Shown here piece by piece: positions 1 to 13,390 of a stretch of 64,000 bases of DNA (its first letter is position 1; every line of letters begins with the position of its first letter). This DNA is from Typha latifolia (lineage: Eukaryota; Streptophyta; Magnoliopsida; Poales; Typhaceae): contig CM034100.1 in NCBI GenBank assembly GCA_019914945.1, positions 15,697,096 to 15,761,095 on the forward strand, given 5' to 3'. Under the pieces are notes generated by a model. It ran no database searches, was not told the origin of the DNA, and was given only the letters and a program-made list of their open reading frames with translations. A program made the translations under genes and the position numbers.

Positions 1-146
1 TTGACCGTGACCGGAATTGCAAGCCAGGTGACGTCCGTTGCTCTTTGCCCTCTTCTCTCTCGTCTCGTTCTTCGTCACTGTGATGCGACTGGAGGCTATT
101 CTTCTGATTTGATTTGGACTGCCTGTACCCGGTAGTTCTATTGCAT

Positions 147-178
147 TATTATTATTATTATTGTTATTATTATTATTA
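147..178. repeat. TTA trinucleotide microsatellite
   Basis: A run of TTA repeats with one TTG interruption, upstream of the EXS gene. The rest of 1-1160 looks like promoter or leader; no other gene is visible there. Confidence 0.8.
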
Positions 179-1167
179 GCGCTGGACTTGATGCCACAGC
201 ATTGGAATTATGGTAAAGAAGTAGCGTCTTTTGGATTTTAAGCGTCCACTAATAGATTAGATTTTTGACATTTACGTTATTAATCGTAATTAGCGACAGT
301 TTTGGAATTGTCGACAAAGAGAGAGAATTCAATAACAGTGAGCCCAGATGATTGAAGAAGTTGAGGGGGACTGTGGGGAACCCCAACTACAAGATTCTTT
401 TACTTAAACAACGAATTTATTGGACAAAGAGCTTCTTCTAGGAATTAGGAAAAGCTTTGACTAGATATGCCGAATCAAGAACAAGAGATCTTCTGATCTA
501 TACCATAGATATAGATAGGTGATTTCTTCCTAGGGACTGAATCCATTATCGGGTCTTCTTGTGGAAGGTGTCTTTTATTTGGAGTATTTGTTTGGTTGAG
601 GAAAGAAAATGAGGATAATATAAGGTTTGGGCATTATAGTGAGCACATACGAGCAGACTTATATTGAGACTGTACTATAAAAGGAACAGTTGGGATGTGC
701 AAACCAAGAGCCAGCCAAACCGATATTCTCGAGCTATTAATATAATATTTTTGCATAACCTTGTTATTCACAAAAGTGCAAACCATATCTTATTTATTAT
801 CCATTAATTTTATCAGTCGTGCACATGATTTGATCTTACGTAGGCAATATATTTCTTTGTTCTACAATGAATTTAGTAAGTCAGTTTTTATTAACTTAGC
901 AGCTTTGGAGTTTTTAATCTTTCAGAAGTATTTATTTCATATATCGGGCCATACAGGTAACTACACTTTAAAAGGAGCTTTCCTGAGGCATTAAATGGGG
1001 TTTTAATTAGGTCTTTTGTTTTTGGATATAACTAGAGGGAACACATGATCTGTTATGACAATATACAAAAATCATAATAATGCTAAATAACATAGAACTC
1101 CTAGATAACTGGATGTGCTAATCCTTTTAACAATTTTTCATGATTTCTCGCAGGTAGCACCGACTAA

Positions 1168-1203
1168 ATGGTGGTGAATCTCATTTTTCATGTTTTACGC
1201 TAG
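1168..1203 (+). promoter_or_regulatory. Upstream ORF (11 codons plus stop) before the EXS gene start
   Basis: ATG at 1168 opens an 11-codon frame ending in TAG at 1201-1203, eight bases before the main ATG at 1212. If the leader is spliced at the acceptor-like sequence near 1153, this ORF lies in the mature leader. It could lower translation of the main frame; that is inference. Confidence 0.5.
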
Positions 1204-1211
1204 CTTCTCCT

Positions 1212-4200
1212 ATGCTTGGAGTACCATCATTGGTTTCTAATAGTAGTCCCCTTCTTCGTCGTGTTAGTAGCAGACCTGTTTTCACTGATCACGGTACATC
1301 ATATGGATCATCCTGAGCTTCCCTAATATTGAGTAGCAGACCTGCAGCATTTTTTTTTACTAATATTGAGTCTGCAGGTTCTAGCGAACTTGGTATTGCA
1401 AGCGACGAAAGCTTCTTGTTTCCAGCAGATGTAAATGAGATGAAGGGTATAAGCATACCAACACATGGTGCTGCAGTAATGCCTTCGCCGATTTTCCTTT
1501 GGCGATTCAAGGTAATTCTTTCTTAACATAGTTTTCATGTTTGAATGTGTATAGTCATTTGCAACTGTTCTAGTAGTTTCTTGCTTTAGAAATGATCAAC
1601 CTTGAAATCTGGCGGTGCTGAAATCAATAATTTTGAATTATGGCATATTTTCTTTATACTAGGCTAACTTGGACATTTCAATTTTCAGGTTGTATTGTTT
1701 CTATTATGGGGTATCAGCTGTTGCAAGGTCAGATCAGTTATACATCCTTAGGTCTGAGAAACCTACAAATGAATGCTAGATAGATTCTAGTCTTGTAACT
1801 GTGGTTGTATTTCTCCATGTTGCAGATTAGTTGGGACTCGGTCATGAGAATGAGTGCTGATCTTCGAGATCTATTTTTGTATGAGGCTTTTCTGTATTAC
1901 AATCCTCTTCTTCTTGTGGTGAGTGTTATTGTAGCTAACAAATTTTCGTAATTTCAAAAGTTTTTTGTATTATCCTTGTTTATACAATTTGAGGCTGTCA
2001 ATTTACAAGTATTTGTTAATTAAACTATTTTTTGATATTGCAGACCTTGATGGTTTGGCTGTGGGGAATTAATCTATGGGTCTTTGCACAGTCATCAGTC
2101 AACTATGCGAAAGTATTTGATCTTGCCCAGAATCATTTAACACATCGAGAAATATGGAAGGTGCGACTGCTTCAACCTTGCTTGTTGGTTTGTGTATTCT
2201 CTGATATTCCTGCCTGTCCTTCCACCAATTTATTTGTTCCTATGAGACTGTTTGCAGTGTGCTTCCCCGCTTATTATGCAAAATACCTAGTAGCTGAGAT
2301 CACCAACAATCAAACTACCAAATATGAAAATTCACTCTCTCCGAAAATGAAACTGAAAGCGACCACCTAACCTTGGTGATAATATCTCCTTCAAGGCTCA
2401 AGATTTATTAGATATTCTTAGACCATACTTCTGTTAGTTCTTTATAGTTCCTTTCAATAGATAGTGGATGTTTGGCTGGTTTCTAGTTTCTACACCATTT
2501 TTATTGGCCATTCAGTTTCACATATCTGAATCAACTTCCACATTCTCAACCAACTAGCTTTCTTCATCATTGTATTGGAGAGCAATGTCATGGGAAAATT
2601 TGGTTTTAACTTCATCCATAATTTTCTTTCTCAGCCCTCCTTTTTATTAATCTCATCTGTTCGTAATACACGAATGCTAAAGGAATTGCAAATATGGCCT
2701 TTGATTTGCCTAATCTCAAAGAAGCATTGTTTCTACTTTCTAGGTTCTCCTTTTGTAGAAAAAAACTCATTTCTTCTCTGGAGGAATACGCCTCATATAT
2801 GAACTATGAAGTGTACAGAGAGAGTAGTTCTTTCAATGCTCACTGAAGTTCTTATTAGTTATTACATCTAAGGGCACTTTGGTCTGAAAGAGTAAAATTT
2901 GCTGTTTCTGTGGAGCAAAGATGCCTTATTTTTTCTGCTTTCTAAAGCTTCAGTCTTTTTTTCTCTCAAAATTGTCAAAACTCAAAAGGATATAAACTAA
3001 CATTTTTTTACATAAACCTTAGGTCAGGATTTGCTCTTTCTGTTGAGTCTTATACGATGATCTTTTAAACGGATTCATGCCTAAATCCTGAAGGGCTCTA
3101 TATCTGGATTGTTCCAAGAAAAGGGCATGTCTTTGTTTGACATTTTAATAAGAATTCATTGATTTTTTTCTTCTAAAAATGTTTTGACAGAGCGCTACTT
3201 GGATGACAATTGTTGTGCCGACAAGCATGACCGCATACCTTTATCTCTATTCACATGGAGAAGTTTCATTGGCAGCATCACAACCAGTGTAATATCAGTT
3301 TCTACTTAAAGAATAGCTTTTAGTTATTTATCATGCATTGTAGAAACATAAGTTTAAATTTTCCGTTCTTTTTTTCATTACTTCTCTATTTGCAGTTGAG
3401 GTTATGCTTTCATGGTGCATATATTTTTTTATTTGTGTTATCATAGATTCTACTATTTCTACAACTGCAGTTGCATCGAAAGAAAGATATCAATTCATGT
3501 ATATTTTTTTCGTATGTATGTGAATATTGAGCACTTAATAAACACCTAAGGTTTCCTTCTTCAATATCTAGTTAAGGGTGGGCTATCAATGGAGCATTTC
3601 TTAAGTATGGCGTTCTCCAACATAAGTTTTTTTTTCTGTTGAGATTACCAACATCTTGAAGTAACAACTAACAAATGCTAGTATCGATTGTACATGCCCC
3701 ACTGTAGGAGGGTTAGATTTAAGAGAAGAGATGAATATATTTGTGGGTTTATGTCAATGATGACTATCAAGTTTTAGTTGGGGGAGCTTGCTATGAGTGG
3801 TTACCTGACTTGTCTTCAAGGTCAGTAGAACCTCCCTATCCTACCCTCCCGAGCAAAACTGAACTTAATTCTAGCGTAGTAAGCAGATGCTAGTCAACTG
3901 CATAAAATAGCAGAATTGAGGTGGCAGCATAGTCTGCTAAATTTTTAAATGTATTCTATAAGCCATGCTATCAGCCCTTTTATAGCATTTAACTTTCTTG
4001 TACGTTCAATGGATTTTTAGTTCACTTCTGAATTCATATAATCTTAATAAGCCTGGTAAAGTTTGACTCTTTGTGCTACTTTCTTCTTAAACTCTTTTTT
4101 TGTTCCTTTTTCTTTTTTTGTTGAATCTACATGGTCGTTTAAAATGTCAACTTTTTTTTTCTTTCTCTTTGGTAAACATTGAATCATCTTCTGGTTTTCA

Positions 4201-7200
4201 TTCACTCTAGCTCAGCTGGTCTATGTCATCCATTTCCACTTCGATGTTAAAGATATGTACCATGCAATGCAATTAGTTGCTTGTTGGTCTAAAGTTATTA
4301 AAGAAGAATTCAAAGTAATAATTCATGCAGAAGGTGATTTAGTGATTTTAAGTTATAAAAAATGCAAGTATCCTAAGGTATTAAGAGATTGCCAACATTT
4401 ATAAGCCTCCCGGTCTCTGTGAATATGTTTCATTATAAGATCATGAAGTTCATATGACATTTCTCATGTCATATAGGGCAAGTTGTGGATGATGCAGCAA
4501 TGCCTTTCTTCTTCCATCTCCTTTCATGGTAAACTGTACTAAGCTTTTCATCTGGCCTTTGCAGGTTATTCTATATGCCATTGTTCTGATGATCCTCATA
4601 TTTCCGTTTGATATTTTTCACTTGTCATCTCGGTATTACCTCTTACGAACTTTTTGGCGCATAATACTTCCATTACAGGCAAGTCATAAACTCTATGTGC
4701 TTTGCATTAGCTTACCTAATTTCATAGTACGCCATTGCATTAAATTATCAAAATTCAGTGAGGGTCAGAAGTGCAGTAATGAAGGCAAAAGATGTTGAAC
4801 CAATTATTCTACCTTATCATAAGAAGAAGAAAGATAATTAGTTTGCTACTTTGCTTTGTATGTCTCCTTAATTCCTTGCAATCTGTACTGCAGCTATTAC
4901 TTCTCTATTTGCTGTGCTAACTTCCTTGCTCATGAGAGCAAAAGGAGGGAAAAGGGCTGTTTTGTTTGTGATATGTAGTTCAACTGTTACTTCTCTATAT
5001 TACTGTGCTAGCTTTCTTTCTCATGAGAATGAAAGGAGGGGAAATGACCTAATGTTCTAGGTATACTATTGAGCAATTAGTTAATAGTTCAATATTGAAG
5101 ATCATGGCAGTAAATTTGCCACCTTGGGTTATGACATCAACTGTTATTTTTCATCAATTTGCAATAAAATGTGTAGATGGTTGCTGAAATTTAGAAGTCT
5201 AATTAAGTTAATCTGAACTATCCATGATTTTGTGATCTATTGCTTATGCAGGCAATTACATTCTCTGATTTTTTCTTGGCTGATATTATGACGTCCATGT
5301 CGAAGGTATGTATTCTTTCAGCATGCATAGTTGCAATCAGCTTCATGTAAACTTAATAGTGACATGAAACTTATTTTAATTTAAATGTCAATCCCCTTCA
5401 GTAAGTTAGTGAGGATTAAGTACAGTTTAAAGAAAATGCGAAAGTGGAGCTCTTCTTTGCTTTAGGCATGAAATGTAGTTGACAGACATCATCTCTGGTT
5501 TTACTGACTTGAGTTACCCTCCTCTTTCATGTTGTCCTCATTGTTTAAATTCTAAATTTGATCCTTGCATTATTTTTTTTTGGATTTCTACTTGCTGCAT
5601 TAGAGTGAACTTACGGAAAACTATGGATACAACTATGTCAAACGTCTTTGTTGCAAAAGCATTTCTAGTACTGCCTCTGATTGTTAATTTGTCTCTTACC
5701 AGGTCTTTTCAGATTTGGAGCGTTCAGTTTGTCGGATGGTTAATCGACAGGTCAGTATCATTAGTTATGCTTTCTCGAGTAAGAAACTGCTTTATATTAC
5801 ATTTCAGTATTGTTTCGCACAATAGATAGTTTGCTACTTTGGATCTCTCCATATCTGTATATCTTGGATTAGTTTCTTGTCCTTCCTTCTATTGTCAATT
5901 GCAGCTTATGATTTATTGTACTTTTGTAGGTTGCAACTATTGCTTGGTTTGAGGCTGATTCCATTTGTGGTAGTCATTCAGTTGCAATTCCTTTAGTGCT
6001 TGTCTTCCCTTATTTGTGTCGTTTCTTCCAATGCTTACGGCAGTACAAGGACACTAAAGAGAGGACATGCCTTCTAAATGGTATATCTTGACATAGACTG
6101 CTTTTCCATATCTTTTCAGATATCTTATATTGTTAAAATACAGAATTATTATTTGTTTTGACCCATGGAAATGAGTTTTTCTTGGTATTATGATGGTTAT
6201 GTTGAATTTAGGACAAATGGAATTCTTTTCGGCTTTCAGGAAACTAAATGACTTCCTTAAGTTTGTCCATTGCAAGTTCTGTAGCAATGCAGCATAGATA
6301 ATATTGGAAACTAAGACATCACTATATAGCTTCTAGTTGGACTTTGATGCCATCTATTTTAGTGTGAAGTTCTATGAACATCTATTATAATCTTGTATAT
6401 AGGAATGAGATTTGAGAAAGTAATGAGACTATATCTTGGAATCGTTGTCTGCAAAGCATGAGCTTTATTTTGTGGAGCTGCACCAGTTTCTGTAGGAGTC
6501 ATTCTTGCTTGCTAAGGTCTACTTTAATTGAGACATGGAGGTGATGTATGGTGGTTAGTTCAACAAAACATACACCCCGAACTATAATCCTAGTCAGTCT
6601 TCCTCATCTCTAGGTTTTCATTCCATAGGAAGGGTGGGAGTAATTGGCTACTCTCATAGTTGCTCTCTTCCCTGTGCCTGTCCAGGGACTCAAAATTAAC
6701 AATTGACCAAATGATTAAAGACGATGATAGTACACTATTGCTGGATAACTAGTACTTTTTAAGCAAATAAGGTGCGATAACTGTTCTAAATTTTGTAGCC
6801 TTTACAATGACACATATTCATAGTAGTAACACGAGTAACAGAAATAACTATAATATAGATATTAACGGATCAATGAAGTTGAGTTACTAAATGAAAAGAG
6901 AATGTAAGAGCAAGTATTTCAATAGGAATACACAAGGAACATGATTGAAGTAATGGAAAGCAAGATATTTTGTAATGATGAATCAACATAAAAGGCAAGT
7001 AAGAATAACAAACTTGAAATTGAAATGAAAGGAAGACTTATGTGTTTTTTCTATGAGCTTGTGAGCTATCAATGGGCCAGCCTTCCCTGATATACTTGGC
7101 ACTGTGGGCCCACATCCATTAATGACTGTTGAAGGCATGCCAACTATCTACCAGAATTGTAAGATTGCAACTAAGATAAACCTCCAATTTCTTCAGAGGA

Positions 7201-8191
7201 GCACAAGGAATCTGGGCCACCTTATTCTACTTGAGGGCCCTTAACCGTTTGAGACATGTATTGAGTGCAAACAATGATAGAATTCGTGACTCATAAAATG
7301 CCACATTGTAGACATGCATTGAATGTGTTACAATTTAACATCTTGATTCCATATGATTGCATTTTTAACAACTCGTTGCTACAAAATGATAGAACATGCT
7401 GCAACTTTTTAAACAAATTATTGTAGTTGTAGTCATGAAGACATCCTATCTCTGAAGCAGCACCATTGTTTTAGCTTTGTTTTACTTTAGCTCTCTCTAT
7501 TGTGATAGAGTAACTTCATTGTGCCTTTTTATCCAGCTCTCAAATACTCAACTGCAGTCCCAGTGATTTTTCTTTCTGCCCTCAAGTACCATGTCCTCCC
7601 TGACAAGTGGACCGGCTTCTATCGCCCCCTGTGGCTTATATCTAGTGTCATAAATTCATTGTATTCATTTTATTGGGATATTAGCCGTGACTGGGATTTG
7701 AGGTGCGTTAGACTTTTCGAACTTATTCTTCAGACAGCAGTCAATTCAATTTTCTTTGATGGGTTATTTCCATTTAACTATGCAGTATTATTACGCGAAT
7801 TTTCAAGTTCAAAACTTCGAGTCTTTGGACAAGCCTTTTGTATGGGCGTATATGGGTATAATCCAGACACCAACATAATTATTCTATCTTGCTATTGATT
7901 TCGTTACCACAAGATAAACCCTTTGTCCCATTTCAGGTCTTTTACTGGATAATAGGTAGCAACTTGGTTCTTCGATGCACGTGGACCTACAAACTTTCGG
8001 CCCATCTTCGGCACAACTACCTGACAGTCTTCACAATAGCAGCTCTGGAGATAGTGAGACGGTTTCAATGGATCTTCTTTCGTGTAGAGAATGAGTGGAA
8101 CAAGATGACAAGCAAACAAAACTTGGAGCTCTCGACAGACACCCCGAAAGAGGAAGACAGCCTACTTGGATCCACCAGTCACAACGTGTAA
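1212..8191 (+). CDS. EXS-domain (ERD1/XPR1/SYG1) integral membrane protein, 13 coding exons
   Basis: Coding exons: 1212-1293, 1378-1511, 1689-1727, 1826-1918, 2044-2160, 3191-3286, 4565-4678, 5252-5305, 5703-5750, 5930-6080, 7537-7702, 7786-7855, 7937-8191; 472 codons plus stop, all phases agree. The product is hydrophobic and multi-spanning. Family-typical stretches are FLWRFKVVLFLLWG, LASQPVILYAIV in the form SLAASQP, FSDFFLADIMTSMSK, YSTAVPVIFLSALKYH, YSFYWDISRDWD and NLVLRCTWTYKLSAH. It has the EXS domain but no N-terminal SPX domain, unlike PHO1/XPR1 phosphate exporters. It resembles the plant EXS-only group (Arabidopsis At5g35730, recalled), whose role is not well established; membrane phosphate transport or Golgi function by analogy with ERD1 is inference. 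The seventh intron uses a GC donor. The first intron is only 84 nt and removes an in-frame TGA at 1314-1316. A leader intron may end at about 1153. Confidence 0.9.
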
Positions 8192-8950
8192 AGCAAGAGA
8201 ATTAAATTAGTTATACCCATTGATATTTTTCTTTGATTTGTTCTCATTGTTATCCAGCCATTTTTGCCAATGATTATCCAATTTCTCACCGTTTTCTCTG
8301 GAGGGCCTACAGTTACAGCACGTCAGGTAGATGCAGTTACTAGTTAGCATCTAACTTGATGGAAGAAATCAATATTCTTTTTAACTATAGCATACATTTA
8401 TAGACTATAATATATAAATTTATTTGTCCAAATTTTTGGGCTCCATAAGTCCATCATGCTGTATCTTTGTTTCTTTACAAAAATTACTTTCTATTTTGTT
8501 CTATTTATCTGAAATTATGCGTGAATTATCCATCTTATTCGTCCTTAGTTCAGCATCATATATATCAAGTTCATAGGTTGATTGTGAGATTAACGAAGTA
8601 AGCACAGTAACTCCACTAGGCGTTTGCCAATTGATCCAACTGATATGTTTTTCTTTTACTTTTTTTTTTAATTTTAAAAGAAACACTGGGAGCTTATTTT
8701 GTCCTTAAATAAGGCTAATGCTATTTGAATATGCAATTATAAGCCTTTATTTAACAAAATTTTAGAAAATACATATATAATTTTTAATAAAATTTCGATA
8801 AAACATATTAAAATAAATAATGAATGAAATTGCCCTCCATTATTGAAAATTATTTGGTAGAATTATGTGCCTATGAATTAATATTTGAAGGTGCTCGACA
8901 TTATTGCGATTATGCTAGAATAGTCCTTTATAGCATCCAAAGTTATAATC

Positions 8951-8998
8951 CTCCATCCTCCATTCTCCATTCTCCATTCTCCATTCTCCATTCTCCAC
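8951..8998. repeat. 7-bp minisatellite, unit TCCATTC
   Basis: Five to six head-to-tail copies of a 7-base unit, the first one diverged. The open frame crossing it is only a by-product of the repeat. Confidence 0.85.
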
Positions 8999-11522
8999 CA
9001 TCACGAGAGCAAAAGTGAATTGAGAATAATTGGGAATCATTGTCAAGAAAAGCAAACGTTGCTTATTCTTGCGATTAAATATTTTGATCATTGTACGTAA
9101 AAACTAAATAAAAATATTGTCATCCTAAACATGTGATCGAGTGTCCTCACATCATTCCGACATGGCAGTACTCCTCTTAGGAGGTACTCTTATCATAGCA
9201 TATCATCATAGCTTGTATAAAGAACTAGTGGGGCCCCATCTTCGAAGCAAAGAACAATTAAGAAAGTTACAAAGATCGAGTGGAACTCGTGTCAACTAGA
9301 AGACAACACCACAAAAAAAATGGACTGCTGAGAAGTACACCATAACTTTTTTTTTTCCGCACTTTTAAAATGATCCATCCTCTCAGGTACTAACTCTAAT
9401 TAAACATAAGCATTCGTTAATAATCACACCAATATCCCCAACGTTATCATCTTTTTATTTCTACGTTTGTTTTCGTATGTGTTAGTTTGATGTTGGAAGA
9501 ATGTTCCAGCCTCATCATAGCTCTCCCCCCTCCTCAGTTTTAAGAGAATGCTTTTCTTGACTTAGGTGTTGGTCTTAGATTATTTATTCCAACATTTTCA
9601 AGCTTCATCCTCTCTCTCTCTCTCTTAAATATAATCTCTCAAACGATTAGAGGAGTGCTCGCATTGCCTCTTCTACTCGTAAAAATTCGGTCTAGAAGGA
9701 CTCTTTGATTCTTCTGTGTGGGCAATGGTTGTCGTTGACGTTCAAGCTTGGGACGCAAGCGTGCTCTTCTAACAATGTTAGAATTGAGCTACTATTTTAT
9801 GTATCTTTTTTTAATCTTCGCGTTCGCATATTTTATTAAGATAGTCTATAATATTAGATTTAGGGTATTATTTTATGTATCCTTTTGTAACCTTCGCGGG
9901 TTTGGTTTCTATAATCCTTTCGTTGTTGTGCCGATTTCGAGGTTAGAGGCCAGGTTTAGGAGAGTTTCTTTCCTACTTCCTCTTTTATTGTAACGTATCA
10001 AATTTCTAACGGTAATTTCTTGAGTTGGAATGGAATGAAATATCTATCTGCCTATGTTTAGCAAATTTATCTTTTGAAGGCCAAGGCCAACCAATCGGAA
10101 ATAAATATATTAACAAGTTAATGAAACTTATGACATAGCGCAATACGCATCTTTAATTAATTAATAGTGAAATGTGTTATATATTCCTTCTCTCCTAAAT
10201 TAAGAACATTCTTTTCCACCAAGGCATCAAGAGAAAAAGGATCAGTACCTCTCGTATCACTCAAACGATCCTTGGATATTTTTGCTGAGTCCTTGGGAAA
10301 GAGAAGGTCGCATTCACCCTGATATGTCACTTTGAGTCCTTAAATATTCTCTTTGATACTTTTTCTTCCGTATATATCATGGATACAGTAGAAATAAACC
10401 GGAATAAGATGCCAGGGTCTTGACAAAGTTCACATCCTTAGAATATGTCTCTTTCATTGTAGACTAGACTATATTCAAATTCCTTAATTCTCTGGTTACT
10501 AACTACACTTGTAACAAATCAATTAGGGAAAAATAATAAGTAAATTAAGTAACATTCTATATGTGAGATACATAGCAATATATATTTATATAAACCTACC
10601 ACTAAGTGTACATTGCCTAGATTGTAAAGCATGCTTAGCATTTATTAATGCTTGAGATATTTATCGATCCCTCGAATATAGTCACATGAAATAAAGTTTA
10701 ATCTTGAGGTGATTACTAGTGCATGCATCTCACGTGCTCACCATCTGGCTTCAAACTCATGCATTATTAATAACTCAATCAAATAGAGAATCTTATTACT
10801 ATTTAGCAATATATAAATGTATATTGGAAACTTAAACATAGAATACTATATTCCCGGCCCTGACAAATGTCCCACTAGCTAACAAACGAATCATACACAT
10901 ATATGTTTAAAATATACACTAAACTTTGTTGCATAGTCCCCAAAAGTAACTCCTTTGGGGAATATATGTCTTAAGAGTTATGTTTTCTCCCTAAGCGAAT
11001 GTTAAGTAGCTGAGAGCCTCAACCTTTGTCGGCAACGATGATAGTGCCAATGGCCCCATCTCCGCCGAATTCCTCTTTACCTAATACTTATCTTCATTAA
11101 ATTATGAGTTTTAATTTATATCTTCTCGATCGGTGCGAGAAGGGAAGTGGGGGAAGGTTAAGAGCATATTGGTCCCCTCTCATGCATTGGAGAAGGATCA
11201 AGAAGGACTACATTTAATTTTTATAGATTTGGGACTCCAAGGACTGCTCTGCAAACTATTTTTTTTAAAAGGGTTTTAGTGACTCATGACCATATCTTGA
11301 TTTGATCAGTGGTAATTAAGGATGCAGTTAAATATATGATCAAATGCTTGGCAAACTCCATCTCCCTTTGGACACGCAAGATGTTATTTGAGCCTAGAAA
11401 TAGTTAGGAATTATTACTTTGTTGATCATGTAGTTGTTGATCACTAGGATTTCCTACATATCAATAATAGAAACAGAATGACGTGCTACCTCCATCAACA
11501 TACAAAACGATGTCACTGTTAA

Positions 11523-11524
<2 letters not shown>

Positions 11525-11595
<71 letters not shown>
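11525..11595. repeat. TA dinucleotide microsatellite, about 70 bp
   Basis: Uninterrupted TA repeats of about 35 units, the longest TA run in the window, in intergenic DNA. Confidence 0.95.
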
Positions 11596-11598
<3 letters not shown>

Positions 11599-12286
11599 TC
11601 ATGTTGGTTATCCAACATGATAGTTTAACCAATACTTGTTTTTCTTCTTCTTTTGGAGGTCATGGATCATTCGGTATTAGGAGTTATATAAGCAGCTTAA
11701 TTAAGCTTTTAAATTAATTAGTTATCTAAACATCACTCTTGAGTAGATTTGAGGTCATCCCAAAGCATGCATATATGCATATGCATCGCTCTTAAATTAA
11801 TTATTAAGTTAAAACTAAGAATTTAATCATGCGTATAATGCCCTCATATAACTTAAACAAATAATTGTCATGTGGTAATAATTTGTGACACCATTAATTA
11901 ATTAAAGAGACGAATAAAAGTATAGGGTAGAAAACAAGAAGCTGTTTAAAGATGGATGATGACATATGTAGTTGGTTTGCTCAAAAAGGTTACAAGCTTT
12001 AATTCGACATGGGAAAGGGTTGGAGAATAATAGTGAGGGAGTGTAAGAGGACATGACAGATGACTAGTGAATTAACTCGTCTTGCCCATTATTACCAAGA
12101 GTGGTACCATTATGTACTGCTACAGTTTGGCCTATCTTTTAAACCAATGGGTGGAAGCTTTGTCCTGACATGGGTGGAAGGAGATACGAAACCAGATGAG
12201 ATGGGGTTAGAGGCTAAGGCTTACAGTCTGTGGACCCAATCCTTAGCCACATAACGACACAAGTTGCCAGCCTGAGACTTGTCTCT

Positions 12287-12289
<3 letters not shown>

Positions 12290-12342
<53 letters not shown>
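12290..12342. repeat. TC dinucleotide microsatellite
   Basis: About 26 TC units roughly 700 bp upstream of the IDD start codon, followed by purine-rich GA/GGA sequence and an AGG run near 12545-12566. Long CT tracts are common in plant promoters and leaders. Confidence 0.9.
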
Positions 12343-13049
12343 GAGATCTAAATTTAGTTATAAAACTTTGGTCATGGGTATATCTTTATTATTATTTGTG
12401 TCACAAAGAGAGGGGGGGAGGTGAGGAAAAGGAGGAGGAGGAGAGTGAAAAGAAATATATTGAAGTGAATTGGAACAGTGAAGAGAAGCAAAAGAATGAC
12501 AAGGAAGTGAAAGGGATCCTGCAACCACCCTTATAAGCAGCCAGGAGGAGGAGGAGGAGGAGGAGGACTACATGGAGGATGGAGGAGAAGAAGTGAGAAG
12601 GATGAAAGGAAGTGCTTCTTTGAATTGGTTTGTGCTTTTCTTTATTGCCTTCTTGTTTGTTGCTTCCTTCTCTCTCTCTCTCTCTCTCTACTAGTTTTTT
12701 AGTGCAACTGCTTGCTTGATTAGTTTTCCCATCTCCCTTAATTTGCCCTCTTCTTCTTCTTCTTCTTCCTTCCTTCCTTCCTTCCTTCCTTAAGTTTAGA
12801 GTGGAAAGATGGATAGATGGAAGGAATCTAGGGAGATTTATTATGGCTTCATGTTGGATTTTGGATTAGTGATACATGATATTCATATATATATATATAT
12901 ACAGATGCAACCAAGAAGAGGAAGAGAGAGGGGATATATATATCTATATAGCTAGCTGCAGGTGAGGAAGAAGAAAAACCAATTAAATCGAGAAGAGCAC
13001 ACCATCCAAAGAAACAAAGAGTTGCCAAATAAAAGAGAAGAAGATATAT

Positions 13050-13304
13050 ATGGCATCAGCTTCGTCTTCGGCAGGCTTGTTTGGTATCAGAGAAGGAGAC
13101 AACCTCAACAACAACTACATGAAGCCGCAACAGCAGCAGTCTTCGACGCCGTCTTCGTCGACGGCGTCTCCCCAAACAGCAGCAACGGCAGCTCCAGTGA
13201 AGAGGAAAAGAAACCAACCTGGAAACCCAAGCAAGTATCCACACCCTCCAATTAATTCCATTCGATTATTAGTATTTCCTTTAATTTCTCTCTCTTCCTC
13301 TCCT

Positions 13305-13390
<86 letters not shown>

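Larger units (their letters stand above)
8192..12950. other. Intergenic region between the EXS and IDD genes
   Basis: AT-rich and stop-rich in all frames, with no conserved coding segment that I recognise. It holds the EXS gene 3' flank, a TCCATTC minisatellite near 8.95 kb, a duplicated segment near 9.8 kb, a long TA run near 11.5 kb and CT, AGG and CTT runs near 12.3-12.8 kb. The last kilobase is probably the IDD promoter and leader. Confidence 0.6.

Noticed and set aside
1289..1538. Reading the TGA at 1314 as evidence that the EXS gene is a pseudogene
   Set aside because: A GT-AG intron spans the stop, restores phase and gives a coherent 472-codon protein.
4205..4225. TAGCTCAGCTGG word resembling a tRNA A box
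   Set aside because: No matching B box or cloverleaf in the following bases; it lies inside an EXS intron.
8824..9018. 64-residue open frame over the TCCATTC repeat
   Set aside because: Low-complexity repeat translation with no family resemblance.
9748..9993. 81-residue hydrophobic open frame
   Set aside because: Composition reflects AT/T-rich DNA; it crosses a duplicated noncoding segment and matches nothing known to me.
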